From Parafrankia elaeagni (lineage in GTDB: Bacteria; Actinomycetota; Actinomycetes; Frankiales; Frankiaceae): DNA of 64,000 bases. The stretch is taken from assembly GCF_000374165.1 (NCBI RefSeq), contig NZ_KB893722.1:44006-108005 (forward strand), given 5' to 3'. The notes beneath the pieces were generated by a model, which was given only the letters and a program-made list of their open reading frames with translations, searched no databases and was not told the origin of the DNA. Positions 26,201-34,387 of this stretch are shown in pieces; position 1 is the stretch's first letter; every line of letters begins with the position of its first letter. The position numbers and the translations under genes were made by a program.

Positions 26201-27110
26201 GCCGGAGCACCCGCACACCGGCGTGGGCGAGCCCGTCCACCGTGAGGCCGAGGTCGGTGAAGGCCTGGACGACGTCGAAGTACGTCTTGCCGGCGCACAC
26301 GACGCCGAGGCGCGCGCCGGGGCCGGCGCCGACGACACGGTCGAGCCCGTTGTGGCGGGCGTACGCCTGCGCGGCGAGCAGGCGGTGGTCGGCGACGAGC
26401 TCCTCCTGGCCGGGGACGGCATGCGCACCGACCCGCGCGATCGGAACATGCCGCCAGGGCACCCCGGCGACGATCGCGTCGGCGGCGGCGGGGTCGCTCG
26501 GGGTGTGCCGGTCGACCTCCGCGTCGACGGTGCCGATGCCGTCGGCGACGGCGGTGACGATCTTCAGCCCGACCCAGGAGCCGCTGTACCGCGACATCCG
26601 GAAGGCATGCACCCCCAGGTCGAGGATGTCCTGCTGGTCACCGGGGTACAGCACGGGCACACAGGCGTCCTCGAATGTGTACTGGCTGTCGCAGGCGAGC
26701 GTCGACGACTTGGCGGACGGATCGTCACCGCAGAACAGGACGGCCCCGCCGTGCGGGCCGGTGCCCATCGCGTTCGCGTGCCGCAGGACGTCGCCGCAGC
26801 GGTCCAGGCCCGGTGTCTTGCCGTACCAGGCGCCGACGACGCCGTCGACCTCGGCGAGGCTCTCGGCGGAGCCCATCTGGCTGCCCCAGACGGTGGCCGC
26901 GGCGAGCTCCTCGTTGAGGCCGGGGCGGTGCAGGACCCGGTGGCTGGTGAGCAGGTCGGCGAACCGCTCCAGGGTCAGGTCGAAGGTGCCCAGGGGCGAA
27001 CCCGGGTAGCCGGAGACCATGGTCGCCGTGGTCAGGCCCTCCCGGGCGTCGAGCTGTGCCCGCACGACGAGCAGGCGGGCCAGCGCCTCGACCCCGGACA
27101 GCAGGATCAC
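23238..27110 (-). CDS. indolepyruvate:ferredoxin oxidoreductase family protein, fused subunits
   Basis: GTG 27110 overlaps the preceding stop (GTGA); the product is 1290 residues. The order is that of fused 2-oxoacid:ferredoxin oxidoreductases. An alpha domain starts VILLSGVEALARLL with MVSGYPGSPLGTFD. The TPP domain (near 490) has GDGTLSHSG and ILYNAAVAMTGGQD. An iron-sulfur region near 630 has CEGCGDCGTKSNC. The gamma domain near 755 has GVGGTGVITANRI, and the C-terminal DUF6537-type region begins near 1000. It would decarboxylate an aryl or branched 2-oxoacid to acyl-CoA using ferredoxin. Residues about 1048-1083 are six HDAAAG repeats within the C-terminal region. Confidence 0.9.
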   Translation of the reverse strand: MILLSGVEALARLLVVRAQLDAREGLTTATMVSGYPGSPLGTFDLTLERFADLLTSHRVLHRPGLNEELAAATVWGSQMGSAESLAEVDGVVGAWYGKTPGLDRCGDVLRHANAMGTGPHGGAVLFCGDDPSAKSSTLACDSQYTFEDACVPVLYPGDQQDILDLGVHAFRMSRYSGSWVGLKIVTAVADGIGTVDAEVDRHTPSDPAAADAIVAGVPWRHVPIARVGAHAVPGQEELVADHRLLAAQAYARHNGLDRVVGAGPGARLGVVCAGKTYFDVVQAFTDLGLTVDGLAHAGVRVLRLGMTYPLVAETALEFARSVDTIVVVEEKRPFVETQLRAILHEAGVDVRVAGKRDRDGRRLSSSSGELDAAAVAAILTRVLPDLADRAGPAGGPVATTGPVARPALRLLPLLDIPARPPGFCSGCPHNRSTVAPDGALVGGGVGCHGIMYFEARHADLKTMPPTPMGAEGVPWIGLSPFVDEPHLIQNLGDGTLSHSGILAIRASVAAGVNVTFKILYNAAVAMTGGQDVVGLMDVPAMTRALEAEGVRRVVVCAEDPKHYGRRARWAPGTRVLGRDELPRVQEELRAVPGVTVVIYDQRCAAEARRLRRKGLLPEPPRRVVINEAVCEGCGDCGTKSNCLSVLPRQTEFGEKRQIDDLSCNRDYTCLEGDCPSFVTVTPRTPNRRARRRAAARAKDGARAKHGADGKHGADGKDGARAKAGGAPAGRPVIPAGTLPAPPAVTVEGRFGIYFTGVGGTGVITANRIIAAAAESAGFVVSGVDQTGLSQKAGAVVSHLQLAADRTALGSSTVGSGGADLYLSGDILQAAAPRHLDRTSPGRTLAVVDVDVTPTAAMLQSDLTAPDPALLRQAIAERVGEDRAAFLDTKRIAEVVFANHLLANIVLLGAAFQLGGLPVSLTDVEVAMRRQGRAAADNRAAFDWGRWAAHDPAAVEAALAAADQPGATSAAGTGGAAAGSAAGASTGLTDPSPTAFALATRLVAARVLPAGLPDELRALIVRRAAQAVDYQNAARAERYLGLVATAAEHDAAAGHDAAAGHDAAAGHDAAAGHDAAAGHDAAAGHHEAARGWAFTRAVAESWFRLLTYKDEYEVARLHLLADNDQIARGLGIDGPYTLTYHLHPPALRRLGLSKKLPMGRPYAAAFHVLRAMRGLRGTPFDLFGQDPDRRTERAVITEYERLVTGAVSRGDGGADGVTDGWAGRPYEDLVRLAASATSIKGYGPIKEAAVARWREQIADLTRPAWSEAVAAGAAGTAGAAGTAGAAGDRRQ
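23861..23968 (-). repeat. 18-bp in-frame tandem repeat, 6 identical units
   Basis: Six identical units of GGCCCGCTGCCGCGTCGT (plus strand) encode HDAAAG in the oxidoreductase. Exact identity suggests recent expansion and a high chance of length variation between strains. Confidence 0.93.
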
Positions 27111-28357
27111 GGGTACACCTCGGCGTTGACGTAGGCGAACGCCCCGTCCTTGAGGACCGCGCGGCGGCGGGCCGGATCCTGGAGCACCGTGATGTCCTCG
27201 GTCGGGTCGCCGTCGACGACCAGCAGGTCGGCGAGGTAGCCGGCCCGGATCTGGCCGACGTCCAGGCCGACGAGCGGGCCCATCGACCGGCTCGCGGCGA
27301 GGATCGCCTCGGTCGGCGTCATGCCCACCAGCTCGACGTAGCGCGCGAGCTCGGCGGCGTAGGTGCCGTGGCGGGTCCACTGGTGGCCGAAGTCGCCGCC
27401 GGCGACGATGCGGATCCCGGCCTCGCGGAGCCGCCGCAGGCCCTCGACCTGCGAGGCGAACTCCTGCCGGTACCCGGAGGCGTCGATCTTCTCGGGGGTC
27501 ACGCCCCACGGCTCGGCGTGGCCGCTGACCATCGCGTACAGGTAGTGCAGGCCCGGGCACACCCACACGTCGTCGCGGCGTGCCTCCAGCGCGCGGACCG
27601 CCTCCTCGTCGAGGAAGCAGGCGTGGTGGATGAGCCGGACCCCGGTGCGGGCCGCCATCGCCACGGCCGCCGACCCGCGGGCGTGCACCGTGATGAACGC
27701 GCCGTGGCGGTCCGCCTCGTCGACGGCGGCGGTGAGCATCTCGTCGTTCATGTACACGTCGTCGGACGGGAACTCGGGCACGATGCCGTCGCCGGAGATG
27801 AACAGCTTCAGCGCGCGCACCCCGGAGTCGCACTGCCGCGCGACGATCTCACGTAACTCGCGGGCGTCGGCGGCGACGTCCGACATCCCGCTGCCGTCGC
27901 TGATCGCGCCCGGTGAGGTGACCAGCAGGCCGCTGGCCACGATCCGCGGGCCGGGGATCAGGCCGGCGTCGATCGCGTCGCGGGCCAGCACGTCGTCGAG
28001 GGGCTGCAGGACGCCGGCCCCGACGACGAGGGTGTAGCCGCTCTCGACGAAGGTCCGGGCGACCGCGGCGACGTCCAGCGCGTGCCTGGCGGGTGCCTCG
28101 GCGGCCACACCGGAGTGGTCGAACACGAAGTCCAGCGGCCAGCTGATGTGCGTGTGCGCGTCACCGAGCCCCGGCAGGACGGTGGCACCGTGGACGTCGA
28201 CGACCCGGGTCGAGGACGTGTCGAGGTCGAGCCGCCCCCGGCTGACCTGGGCGATCCGGTTCCCGTCGACGAAGATGTCGCCGTCGGCGGGCCGCTCGCC
28301 GGGATCACCGTCGCAGGCGAGCACACGCGCGTTTCTGATCAGTGTGCGCTGGGACAT
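27107..28357 (-). CDS. metal-dependent amidohydrolase (imidazolonepropionase-like)
   Basis: ATG 28357 starts a 416-residue protein preceded by a purine-rich GAGGAG. The N-terminal beta-sandwich (IRNARVLACDG) leads to the metal site DAHTHISW, with further histidines in TVHARGS and IHHACFL and an aspartate in GGDFGHQW. It ends AGYLADLLVVDGDPTED, typical of imidazolonepropionase/prolidase-like amidohydrolases. A hydrolytic role on a cyclic amide, lactam or ester is expected, with the substrate unknown. It lies 53 bp after the alcohol dehydrogenase gene and overlaps the oxidoreductase gene by 4 bp. Confidence 0.88.
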   Translation of the reverse strand: MSQRTLIRNARVLACDGDPGERPADGDIFVDGNRIAQVSRGRLDLDTSSTRVVDVHGATVLPGLGDAHTHISWPLDFVFDHSGVAAEAPARHALDVAAVARTFVESGYTLVVGAGVLQPLDDVLARDAIDAGLIPGPRIVASGLLVTSPGAISDGSGMSDVAADARELREIVARQCDSGVRALKLFISGDGIVPEFPSDDVYMNDEMLTAAVDEADRHGAFITVHARGSAAVAMAARTGVRLIHHACFLDEEAVRALEARRDDVWVCPGLHYLYAMVSGHAEPWGVTPEKIDASGYRQEFASQVEGLRRLREAGIRIVAGGDFGHQWTRHGTYAAELARYVELVGMTPTEAILAASRSMGPLVGLDVGQIRAGYLADLLVVDGDPTEDITVLQDPARRRAVLKDGAFAYVNAEVYP

Positions 28358-28410
28358 CTCTTCGCACTCCTCCCCGAGGGAACCGGTCGCCCGCCAGAGC
28401 CGCGACGGCG

Positions 28411-29487
28411 CTAGACGATCACGGTGCGGATGCCGTCGGCGCTGCCGAGCAGCGAGATGCCCTCGTTGACCTCGTCGAGGCTGATCCGCCGGGACACCAT
28501 CGAGCTCAGGTCCAGCTGACCGGTCTCGGCCAGCCGGATGAAACGGGGGAAGTCGCGCAGCACCTGGGCACCGCCGACCGGCGAGCCGACCAGCTTCCGG
28601 CCGGAGAACACGGCCGCGATCGCGGGCAGGGTCACGGTGGCGCCGGTCGCCGGCATGCCGACCAGTGTCACCGTCCCCTCCGCCCGGGTCATGTCGAACG
28701 CCTGGCGCATCAGCGCGGGCTGGCCGACGACCTCGAAGGCGAAGTCGGCGCCGCGGCCCGCGGTGAGGGCCCGGACCTGTTCCACCGGGTCACCCTCGGC
28801 CGGGTCGACGGTGTGCGTCGCGCCGATCTTCAGCGTCGACCCGCGCCGGGCCTCGGACAGGTCGATGGCGATGATCGTGGCGGCGCCGGCGATCCGCGCC
28901 CCCTGGACGGCGGCCTGGCCGACGCCCCCGCAGCCGATCACCACGACGGAGGACCCGGGGGTCACGCCCGCCGTGTTCAGCGCGGCCCCGACCCCGGTGG
29001 TCACCCCGCAGCCGATCAGGGCCAGCTGCTCGTCGGGCAGGTCGGTCTCCACCGCCACCACGGTGGACTCGTCCACGACCATGGCCTCGGCGAACGACCC
29101 GCAGCCGCAGACGGCCCGCGCGGTCCGGCCGTCCGCGAGGTGGTAGCGCACCGCCGCCTGCACCGCGGGCCCGCGCTCGCAGTGGTTGGACATCCCGTTC
29201 AGGCACCACCAGCAGCCGCCGCACGCGGGCGACACGGACGCGAGCACCCGCTGGCCGACCCGCACCCGCCGGACCTCGGCGCCGACCTCCTCGACCACGC
29301 CGCACGCCTCGTGGCCCGGCACGATCGGCAGCGTCAGCGCGGACAGCCCGTTGATGACGTTGAGGTCGGAGTGGCAGATCCCGCTGGCCGCGACCCGCAC
29401 CAGGACGTCCCGCGGCCCCACCGCCGGAACGGGCAGGTCCTCCAGGACCAGCGGCTCGGTGGCCTCGTACGCCACGGCGACCTTCAT
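28411..29487 (-). CDS. zinc-dependent alcohol dehydrogenase (MDR family)
   Basis: The product is 358 residues from ATG 29487, which overlaps the preceding stop (ATGA). Catalytic-zinc ligands C38 (GICHSD) and H59-E60 (PGHEACG) are present. Structural-zinc cysteines C89, C92, C95 and C103 (CGGCWWC plus NHC) and the NAD-binding VVIGCGGVGQAA motif are also present. It resembles class III/mycothiol-related aryl-alcohol dehydrogenases of actinomycetes. It would oxidise a pathway alcohol to an aldehyde, feeding aldehyde dehydrogenases of the island. Confidence 0.92.
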   Translation of the reverse strand: MKVAVAYEATEPLVLEDLPVPAVGPRDVLVRVAASGICHSDLNVINGLSALTLPIVPGHEACGVVEEVGAEVRRVRVGQRVLASVSPACGGCWWCLNGMSNHCERGPAVQAAVRYHLADGRTARAVCGCGSFAEAMVVDESTVVAVETDLPDEQLALIGCGVTTGVGAALNTAGVTPGSSVVVIGCGGVGQAAVQGARIAGAATIIAIDLSEARRGSTLKIGATHTVDPAEGDPVEQVRALTAGRGADFAFEVVGQPALMRQAFDMTRAEGTVTLVGMPATGATVTLPAIAAVFSGRKLVGSPVGGAQVLRDFPRFIRLAETGQLDLSSMVSRRISLDEVNEGISLLGSADGIRTVIV

Positions 29488-29981
29488 CGGTGCTCTCCCC
29501 CGCCTGTCGTGCCCTGGCCTGTCGCGCCCTGGCCTGTCATGCCCTGACCTGCCGTGCTCTGGCCTGGTGTGCCCCGGCCCCCGGCCGCCGCGTCCGCGAG
29601 GGTCGCGAGCAGCAGCCGGGTGTCCTGCTGGAACACCCTGATCTCGACGATCGCGCCGTCGGCGACGGCGAACAGCTCGACCACGTCGACGGTGGCCGAG
29701 CGGCCGGTCGCCTTCGCGGTCCAGGTCTGGGTCGTGACCTGCACGGCGTTCCCGCCGTCGCCGAAGACGCGCGGGTCGGTGATCGTGCGGTCCCAGTGAC
29801 GCGCGAAGGCGACGCCCATCGCCGCCAGGCCGTCATGGCCCTCGTACCAGCCGCCGTGCGGCAGCGAGGCCGGCTGCTGGACCCGGATCGCCGGGTGCAT
29901 CAGAGCGCGTGCCCCGTCCGCGTCGCCCGCCTGGAAGCGGCGGGCCATCTCCTCGACCAGCCGCGGCGCCTCCGCGGTCAC
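29484..29981 (-). CDS. SnoaL-like / nuclear-transport-factor-2 fold protein
   Basis: GTG 29981 overlaps the preceding stop (GTGA) and gives 165 residues. The NTF2-like fold is suggested by PRLVEEMARRFQAGDADGAR, HPAIRVQQPASLPHGGWYEG, an internal VTTQTWTAK strand and VVELFAVADGAIVEIRVFQQ. Family members act as small isomerases, dehydratases or ring-hydroxylation partners. It sits between the Rieske oxygenase and alcohol dehydrogenase genes, so it may act on the oxygenated product. The C-terminus is a five-unit TGQG-type repeat that is not part of the fold. Confidence 0.85.
   Translation of the reverse strand: MTAEAPRLVEEMARRFQAGDADGARALMHPAIRVQQPASLPHGGWYEGHDGLAAMGVAFARHWDRTITDPRVFGDGGNAVQVTTQTWTAKATGRSATVDVVELFAVADGAIVEIRVFQQDTRLLLATLADAAAGGRGTPGQSTAGQGMTGQGATGQGTTGGGEHR
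29503..29577 (-). repeat. 15-bp in-frame tandem repeat, 5 units
   Basis: Five 15-bp units close to CCTGTCGTGCCCTGG encode a TGQGx-type pentapeptide tail of the SnoaL-like protein. Units have diverged by 1-4 bases. Confidence 0.85.
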
Positions 29982-31255
29982 CGTGCGCCCTGAGCGGCCT
30001 GCCCGGCCTGCGAGCCCTGGCCGGCCTGCGAGCCCTGGCCGGCCTGCGAGCCCTGGCCGGCCTGCGAGCCCTGGTCGGCCTGCGAGCCCTCGGCGGCCCG
30101 GGCCGCGCGGGCGGCCTCGAGAACCTCGTTGAAACCCTGGTGCAGGTGCTGGGGTGCCGGTTCGTTGCGGCCGAAGATGACCGTGTCGAGCATTCCCAGC
30201 CGAACCCCGGGCTCGGAACGGGCGGCGACCCAGAAGTCCTCCCCGTCGACGACCGTCTCGCAGATCCACGGTGCCATGTCGACGGCCTTGGACCGCTCCT
30301 CGTCGCTCAGCCCCGGCCGCAGATAGGCCGTGTGCACGACCTCCGAGGTCGCCGCGTCGATCGGCACGATCTGCCACAGCTCGATGTGCCGGGTGTCGAA
30401 GGTGAGGCTGGTGTTGGGGAACAGCGCGTACTGGTAGCTGAAGTGCTGCGCGACGTCAGCCCACTCGGATTCCGGGCGGTCCTTCAGTTCCACGATGGAG
30501 CGCAGGGCCGAGGCGTTGCGCAGGTGCCGGCCGAAGGCGTCGAAGGTGAGAACCCCACCGACGGCGTAGGTCGACAGCGTCTTCTTGTGCAGGTAGTTGA
30601 AATGGTAGTTCTCGCGGAAGGTGTCGAGCGTGACCTTCCAGTTCGCGGCGACCCGGTGAACGTGCGGCTCGCCGTACGGTAACCAGCCGGCGAAGTCCAG
30701 CAGGGAGAGCTCGCCGGCCAGCTCCGGGCCGAGATACTCGTCGATGTCGATCGGCGGCCCCGGCCGCAGCCGGCCGACCACCAGCCCGTAGCCCTCGGTG
30801 ACCTCGAGCTGGATCAGGCCCTTGTCGTTCTTGTCCATTCCCTCGAAGCCCGCGGGGAACGGGTAGCGCACCAGGCCACCGCACAGGTCGTAGGTCCAGG
30901 CGTGGAACGGGCAGGTGAAGCGGATGGCCTCACCGGCGCCGTCCGCGAGCCGGACACCGCGGTGCCGGCAGGCGTTGACCATCGCATGCACCCGGCCGTC
31001 GTCGTCCCGGGTCAGCAGCAGCGGCGTGCCGCAGATCTCGACGGTGCGGTAGGTGCCCGGCTCGGGCAGGGCACCGGAAAGACAGAGCACCATCGGCTGG
31101 TCGTGGAAGAGCGCCTGCATCTCCTCGTCGTGGTGCGCCGCGGAGTAGATGTCGGTCGGCAGTTCGAGAACGCCGTCCGCCAGGTCCGTCGTGCGGTGCT
31201 CGATGTGGTCGAGCAGCCGGCGCGCCAGGCTGTGTTCCAACGCTTCCCGGTCCAT
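29978..31255 (-). CDS. Rieske aromatic-ring-hydroxylating oxygenase, large subunit
   Basis: ATG 31255 follows GGAGGGAGG and gives 425 residues. The Rieske [2Fe-2S] ligands are C96, H98, C115 and H118 (NACRHRG and TCPFHAW). The mononuclear iron site includes H218 and H223 (ENYHFNYLH). No small subunit, ferredoxin or reductase gene is nearby, so electrons must come from elsewhere, as for some alpha-only Rieske oxygenases. It would hydroxylate or demethylate a ring substrate early in the pathway. The C-terminus is a GSQAGQ repeat of about 30 residues. Confidence 0.93.
   Translation of the reverse strand: MDREALEHSLARRLLDHIEHRTTDLADGVLELPTDIYSAAHHDEEMQALFHDQPMVLCLSGALPEPGTYRTVEICGTPLLLTRDDDGRVHAMVNACRHRGVRLADGAGEAIRFTCPFHAWTYDLCGGLVRYPFPAGFEGMDKNDKGLIQLEVTEGYGLVVGRLRPGPPIDIDEYLGPELAGELSLLDFAGWLPYGEPHVHRVAANWKVTLDTFRENYHFNYLHKKTLSTYAVGGVLTFDAFGRHLRNASALRSIVELKDRPESEWADVAQHFSYQYALFPNTSLTFDTRHIELWQIVPIDAATSEVVHTAYLRPGLSDEERSKAVDMAPWICETVVDGEDFWVAARSEPGVRLGMLDTVIFGRNEPAPQHLHQGFNEVLEAARAARAAEGSQADQGSQAGQGSQAGQGSQAGQGSQAGQAAQGAR
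30012..30101 (-). repeat. 18-bp in-frame tandem repeat, four units plus a partial one
   Basis: Units of GAGCCCTGGCCGGCCTGC (plus strand) encode GSQAGQ at the end of the Rieske oxygenase. Three are identical and the fourth has one change. Confidence 0.88.
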
Positions 31256-31275
31256 ACGTCGCTTTCCTCCCTCCG

Positions 31276-32484
31276 TCAGGAGGAGCTGATGGTGGCCGGG
31301 TCCGCGGGCGTGAAGTTGTAGACGCGTGCCGCGTTGCCGACCGTGATCTTGTGCTGGACGTCCTCCGGCAGATGCCCCAGCCACTTGTTGGCCATCCGGA
31401 CGGTGTCCGGCCAGGTCGAGTCCGAGTGCGGGTAGTCGCACTCGAGCATCACGTTGTCCTCACCGATGATGTCCAGGAGCCGGACACCGGCCTGGTCCTC
31501 GATGAAGGTGCCGTAGACATGGTCACGGAACAGCGCCCGGATGTCGGTGTCGAGGTCGAAGGACGCCGCGCCCTTCTCCTCGCCGCGATCGTGGGCGGCG
31601 TTCATGTCGATGTCAAACCGTGATGCCCAGAACCGCTGCTTGTCGACCACCTGCTCGGCGCGCTCCAGGAAGTACGGGATCCAGCCGATCGAGCCCTCGG
31701 ACAGGGCGATCCTCAGGTTCGGGTACTTCGGGAAGATGCCGCTGAACAGCCAGTCCAGCAGGGTGCCGGCCTGGTTCGCCGCGGCCGAGTACGCCATGAA
31801 CGCGAGCGTCGGCATGTCCGGCGAGGTCCGGATGAGGTTGGACGACGACCCCACGTGCATCGAGATCACGTAGCCGGTGTCGTTGCAGGCCTGGAACACC
31901 GGGTCCCAGTAGCCGTTGTGGATCGAGGGCAGCCCCAGCTTCGTCGGGTTCTCCGAGAAGGCGATCGACTTCCCGCCGAGGCCCGCCGTCCGCTCGATCT
32001 CGGCGGCCGCGGCCACCGGGTCCCACAGCGGAATGATCATCATCGGGATGAAGCGGCCCGGGTAGGCCGCGCCGAACTCCTCCAGGATGAAGTCGTTCCA
32101 GGCCTGCACGCAGAGCAGGGCGAGTTCCTTGTCCCGGGCCTCGTGGAAGACCTGCCCGCAGTACCGCGGGAACGACGGGAACAGGATCGAGGACAGCACG
32201 TTGCCCTGGTTCATGTCCGCCACCCGGGCCGCCGGGTCGTAACAGCCGAGCCGCATCTCCTCATAGGTGATCGGCTCCGGCGAGAACTCCTCGCGGGTCT
32301 TGCCGGCCACGGCGTTCAGGCCGGTGGTGACGATCTGCCTGTCCTCGTAGACCCAGAACTCCGAGCTCCCGTCGCGGACAATGCGCGGACCGGTGTCCCG
32401 CCACTGCGCGGGCAACCGCTCCCACCACAGCCGAGCCGGCTCGATGAGATGGTCGTCGACCGACACGAACCAGTTGAACGACAC
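31276..32484 (-). CDS. amidohydrolase 2 family protein (ACMSD-like TIM barrel)
   Basis: GTG 32484 is chosen because GGAGGT lies just before it and the product then starts VSFNWFVSVDDHLIEP, the typical beginning of this family; a longer frame to 32559 would run into the operator. The product is 402 residues. Metal-site features are VDDH, an internal SMHVGSSSN and ECDYPHSDSTWP near the end. Relatives include decarboxylases of aromatic acids and hydrolases of ring-cleavage products. It is the first gene of the operon and ends 20 bp before the Rieske oxygenase. Confidence 0.9.
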   Translation of the reverse strand: MSFNWFVSVDDHLIEPARLWWERLPAQWRDTGPRIVRDGSSEFWVYEDRQIVTTGLNAVAGKTREEFSPEPITYEEMRLGCYDPAARVADMNQGNVLSSILFPSFPRYCGQVFHEARDKELALLCVQAWNDFILEEFGAAYPGRFIPMMIIPLWDPVAAAAEIERTAGLGGKSIAFSENPTKLGLPSIHNGYWDPVFQACNDTGYVISMHVGSSSNLIRTSPDMPTLAFMAYSAAANQAGTLLDWLFSGIFPKYPNLRIALSEGSIGWIPYFLERAEQVVDKQRFWASRFDIDMNAAHDRGEEKGAASFDLDTDIRALFRDHVYGTFIEDQAGVRLLDIIGEDNVMLECDYPHSDSTWPDTVRMANKWLGHLPEDVQHKITVGNAARVYNFTPADPATISSS

Positions 32485-32546
32485 ACCGACCTCCAACAGT
32501 GCGTGGGCTTCGGACGGCGCCTCGCGCGTCCTGATCCACACAATAA

Positions 32547-32560
32547 AGCGAACGCTCACA
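32547..32560. promoter_or_regulatory. TetR-type box 3 (AGCGAACGCTCACA)
   Basis: An imperfect palindrome 62 bp before the GTG of the first gene of the seven-gene operon. The surrounding bases (AATAAAG and CATATTAAC) are AT-rich, as expected of a promoter. Confidence 0.65.
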
Positions 32561-32683
32561 TATTAACGGGCATATCCGTTGATCGCCAGTGCCGCCGAAG
32601 CGCCGCCGGCCGCCGGCCGCCATCCGGCCACCGGCGCACCCGCGCACCCGCGCACCGGCGCACCGGCGCACCGGCGCCTGGCA

Positions 32684-34387
32684 TCACCCGGTCACCACGC
32701 ACCCGGCCCGCTCGTCGGTCAGCTGGTCGTGGTCGATGAGCACCGCGCCGTTGACGAGGGTGTAGTCGTAGCCGCGCGCCCGCTGGACGTACCGGTTCGC
32801 ACCCAGCGGGAAGTCGGACAGCATCTCCGGGGTGTCCAGGTCGAGACGCTCGAGATCGATGATGTTGACGTCGGCGAACATGCCGGGTGCGAGCACGCCG
32901 CGGTCGGCGATGCCGAACAGCTCGGCACCCTCCAGGGTCAGCTTGCGCACCGCCAGGCCGATGTCGAGCAGGCCCCGCTCCCGGACCCAGTGCCGCAGCA
33001 GGTAGGTGGGCTGGCCGGCGTCCATCGTGAGGGCGACGTGCGCTCCGGCGTCGCCGACCCCGACGACCACGTCCGCGTTGGTCAGCATGGCGGCGACCGC
33101 GTCTAGATCCTGGTTGAGCACCGGGTAGTAGAGGAGCCCCTGGCCCGCGGTCTCGACCGTGTAGTCGAGGAAGGCGGCGGCCGGGCTGACACCGCGGCGG
33201 GCGGCCTCGGCCGCGAGGCTGTTGTCCGCCCCCACCTCGTAGCCGGCCGAGCCGGGCGGCAGCAGGTACAGCTTGGCCGGGTCCTTCGGCGCGAGCGGGC
33301 CGGAGAGGTTGGTGGGCGCGGCGGCCTCCTCCACCAGCCGGTCGCGCAGCGCCGGGTCGGCCAGCGCCGCCAGGCGGTCCGGCCACGGCCTCGCCATCAG
33401 CTCGGCCCAGGACGGCACGCTGTCGTACGGGGTCCGGCCCATCAGCCCGTAGAGGATGCCGCTGCCGCGGGCAGCTGTCTGCGGGCGCAGGTCGGCGCCG
33501 CGGGCGCGGGCCCCGGCCACCTGCTCCATGACCCAGGCCCACAGGCCCGGGCGGCGGTCGCTCTGCATGATCGCGAAGGTGAGCGGCCGGCCCGAGGCCC
33601 GGCTGACCTCCTCCATCCAGGCGAGCTCGGCGACCGAGTTCGCCCGGGTGGGACCGTCACGCTCCCCGATCCGGGCCACGACCTCGATCGTGCCCCGGCC
33701 GCGGTCGGCGAGGGCACCGGCGATCGCGGCGAGCTCGGGTGTGCCGGCGAACGTGCCCGGCACCGGCCGGCCGTCCGGGACGGTGTGCATGAGGCTGCGG
33801 GACGTGGAGAAGCCGAGCGCGCCCGCGTCGATCGCCTCGCCCACGACCTGGGCCATCCGGGCGATGTCGTCGTCGGTCGCGGGGGACTCGTCCAGGCTGC
33901 GCTCCCCCATGACGTAGTACCGCAGGGCGCAGTGCCCGATCATGCCGCCGACGTTCACCCCGAGCCGCAGGCCCCTCAGCGCACGCAGGTAGTCGCCGTA
34001 GGACTCCCAGCCCCAGCCGAGCCCGTCCATGATGGTCGCGGTCGGGATGTCCTCGACCGACTCCATCATCTCGGCGAGATAGAGGTGCGCGTCCGGGCGG
34101 ACCGGCGCGAAGGTCACTCCGCAGTTGCCGAGCACCACCGTCGTCACACCGTGCCAGCAGGACGGGCTCGCCACCGGGTCCCAGAACAGCTGGGCGTCGA
34201 GGTGGGTGTGGATGTCGACGAAGCCGGGAGTGACGAGCCTCCCGGTGGCGTCGAGCTCGCGGCGCCCCCGCTCCGGAACAGCTCCGACGGCGGTGACGCG
34301 GTCGCCGTCGATGGCGACGTCCGCGCGGCGCGGCGGTGCGCCGGTCCCGTCGGCGACCTCTCCGCCGCGGATCACGATGTCATGCAT
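32684..34387 (-). CDS. N-acyl-D-amino-acid deacylase family amidohydrolase
   Basis: The product is 567 residues from ATG 34387. The amidohydrolase 3 (D-aminoacylase) pattern is clear: VTPGFVDIHTHLDAQLFWDP, CWHGVTTVVLGNCGV, GALGFSTSRSLMH, and VGVGDAGAHVALTMDAG near the end. The second part of the barrel carries YDYTLVNGAV. Such enzymes remove acyl groups from amines or open cyclic amides using one or two zinc ions. It stands alone with its own palindromic box about 230 bp upstream. A similar gene lies at 45201-46841. Confidence 0.9.
   Translation of the reverse strand: MHDIVIRGGEVADGTGAPPRRADVAIDGDRVTAVGAVPERGRRELDATGRLVTPGFVDIHTHLDAQLFWDPVASPSCWHGVTTVVLGNCGVTFAPVRPDAHLYLAEMMESVEDIPTATIMDGLGWGWESYGDYLRALRGLRLGVNVGGMIGHCALRYYVMGERSLDESPATDDDIARMAQVVGEAIDAGALGFSTSRSLMHTVPDGRPVPGTFAGTPELAAIAGALADRGRGTIEVVARIGERDGPTRANSVAELAWMEEVSRASGRPLTFAIMQSDRRPGLWAWVMEQVAGARARGADLRPQTAARGSGILYGLMGRTPYDSVPSWAELMARPWPDRLAALADPALRDRLVEEAAAPTNLSGPLAPKDPAKLYLLPPGSAGYEVGADNSLAAEAARRGVSPAAAFLDYTVETAGQGLLYYPVLNQDLDAVAAMLTNADVVVGVGDAGAHVALTMDAGQPTYLLRHWVRERGLLDIGLAVRKLTLEGAELFGIADRGVLAPGMFADVNIIDLERLDLDTPEMLSDFPLGANRYVQRARGYDYTLVNGAVLIDHDQLTDERAGCVVTG

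Noticed and set aside
22495-32484. Assigning the island to steroid degradation because of thiolase, SCP-x, P450 and TetR
   Set aside because: No kstD, hsaA-D, kshA with reductase, or mce genes are present, and five amidohydrolases are unusual for steroid pathways.
32632-32685. GCGCACCGG-type repeats near the end of the deacylase, considered as a CRISPR-like array
   Set aside because: Units are 9 bp, contiguous and without spacers; a simple tandem repeat.
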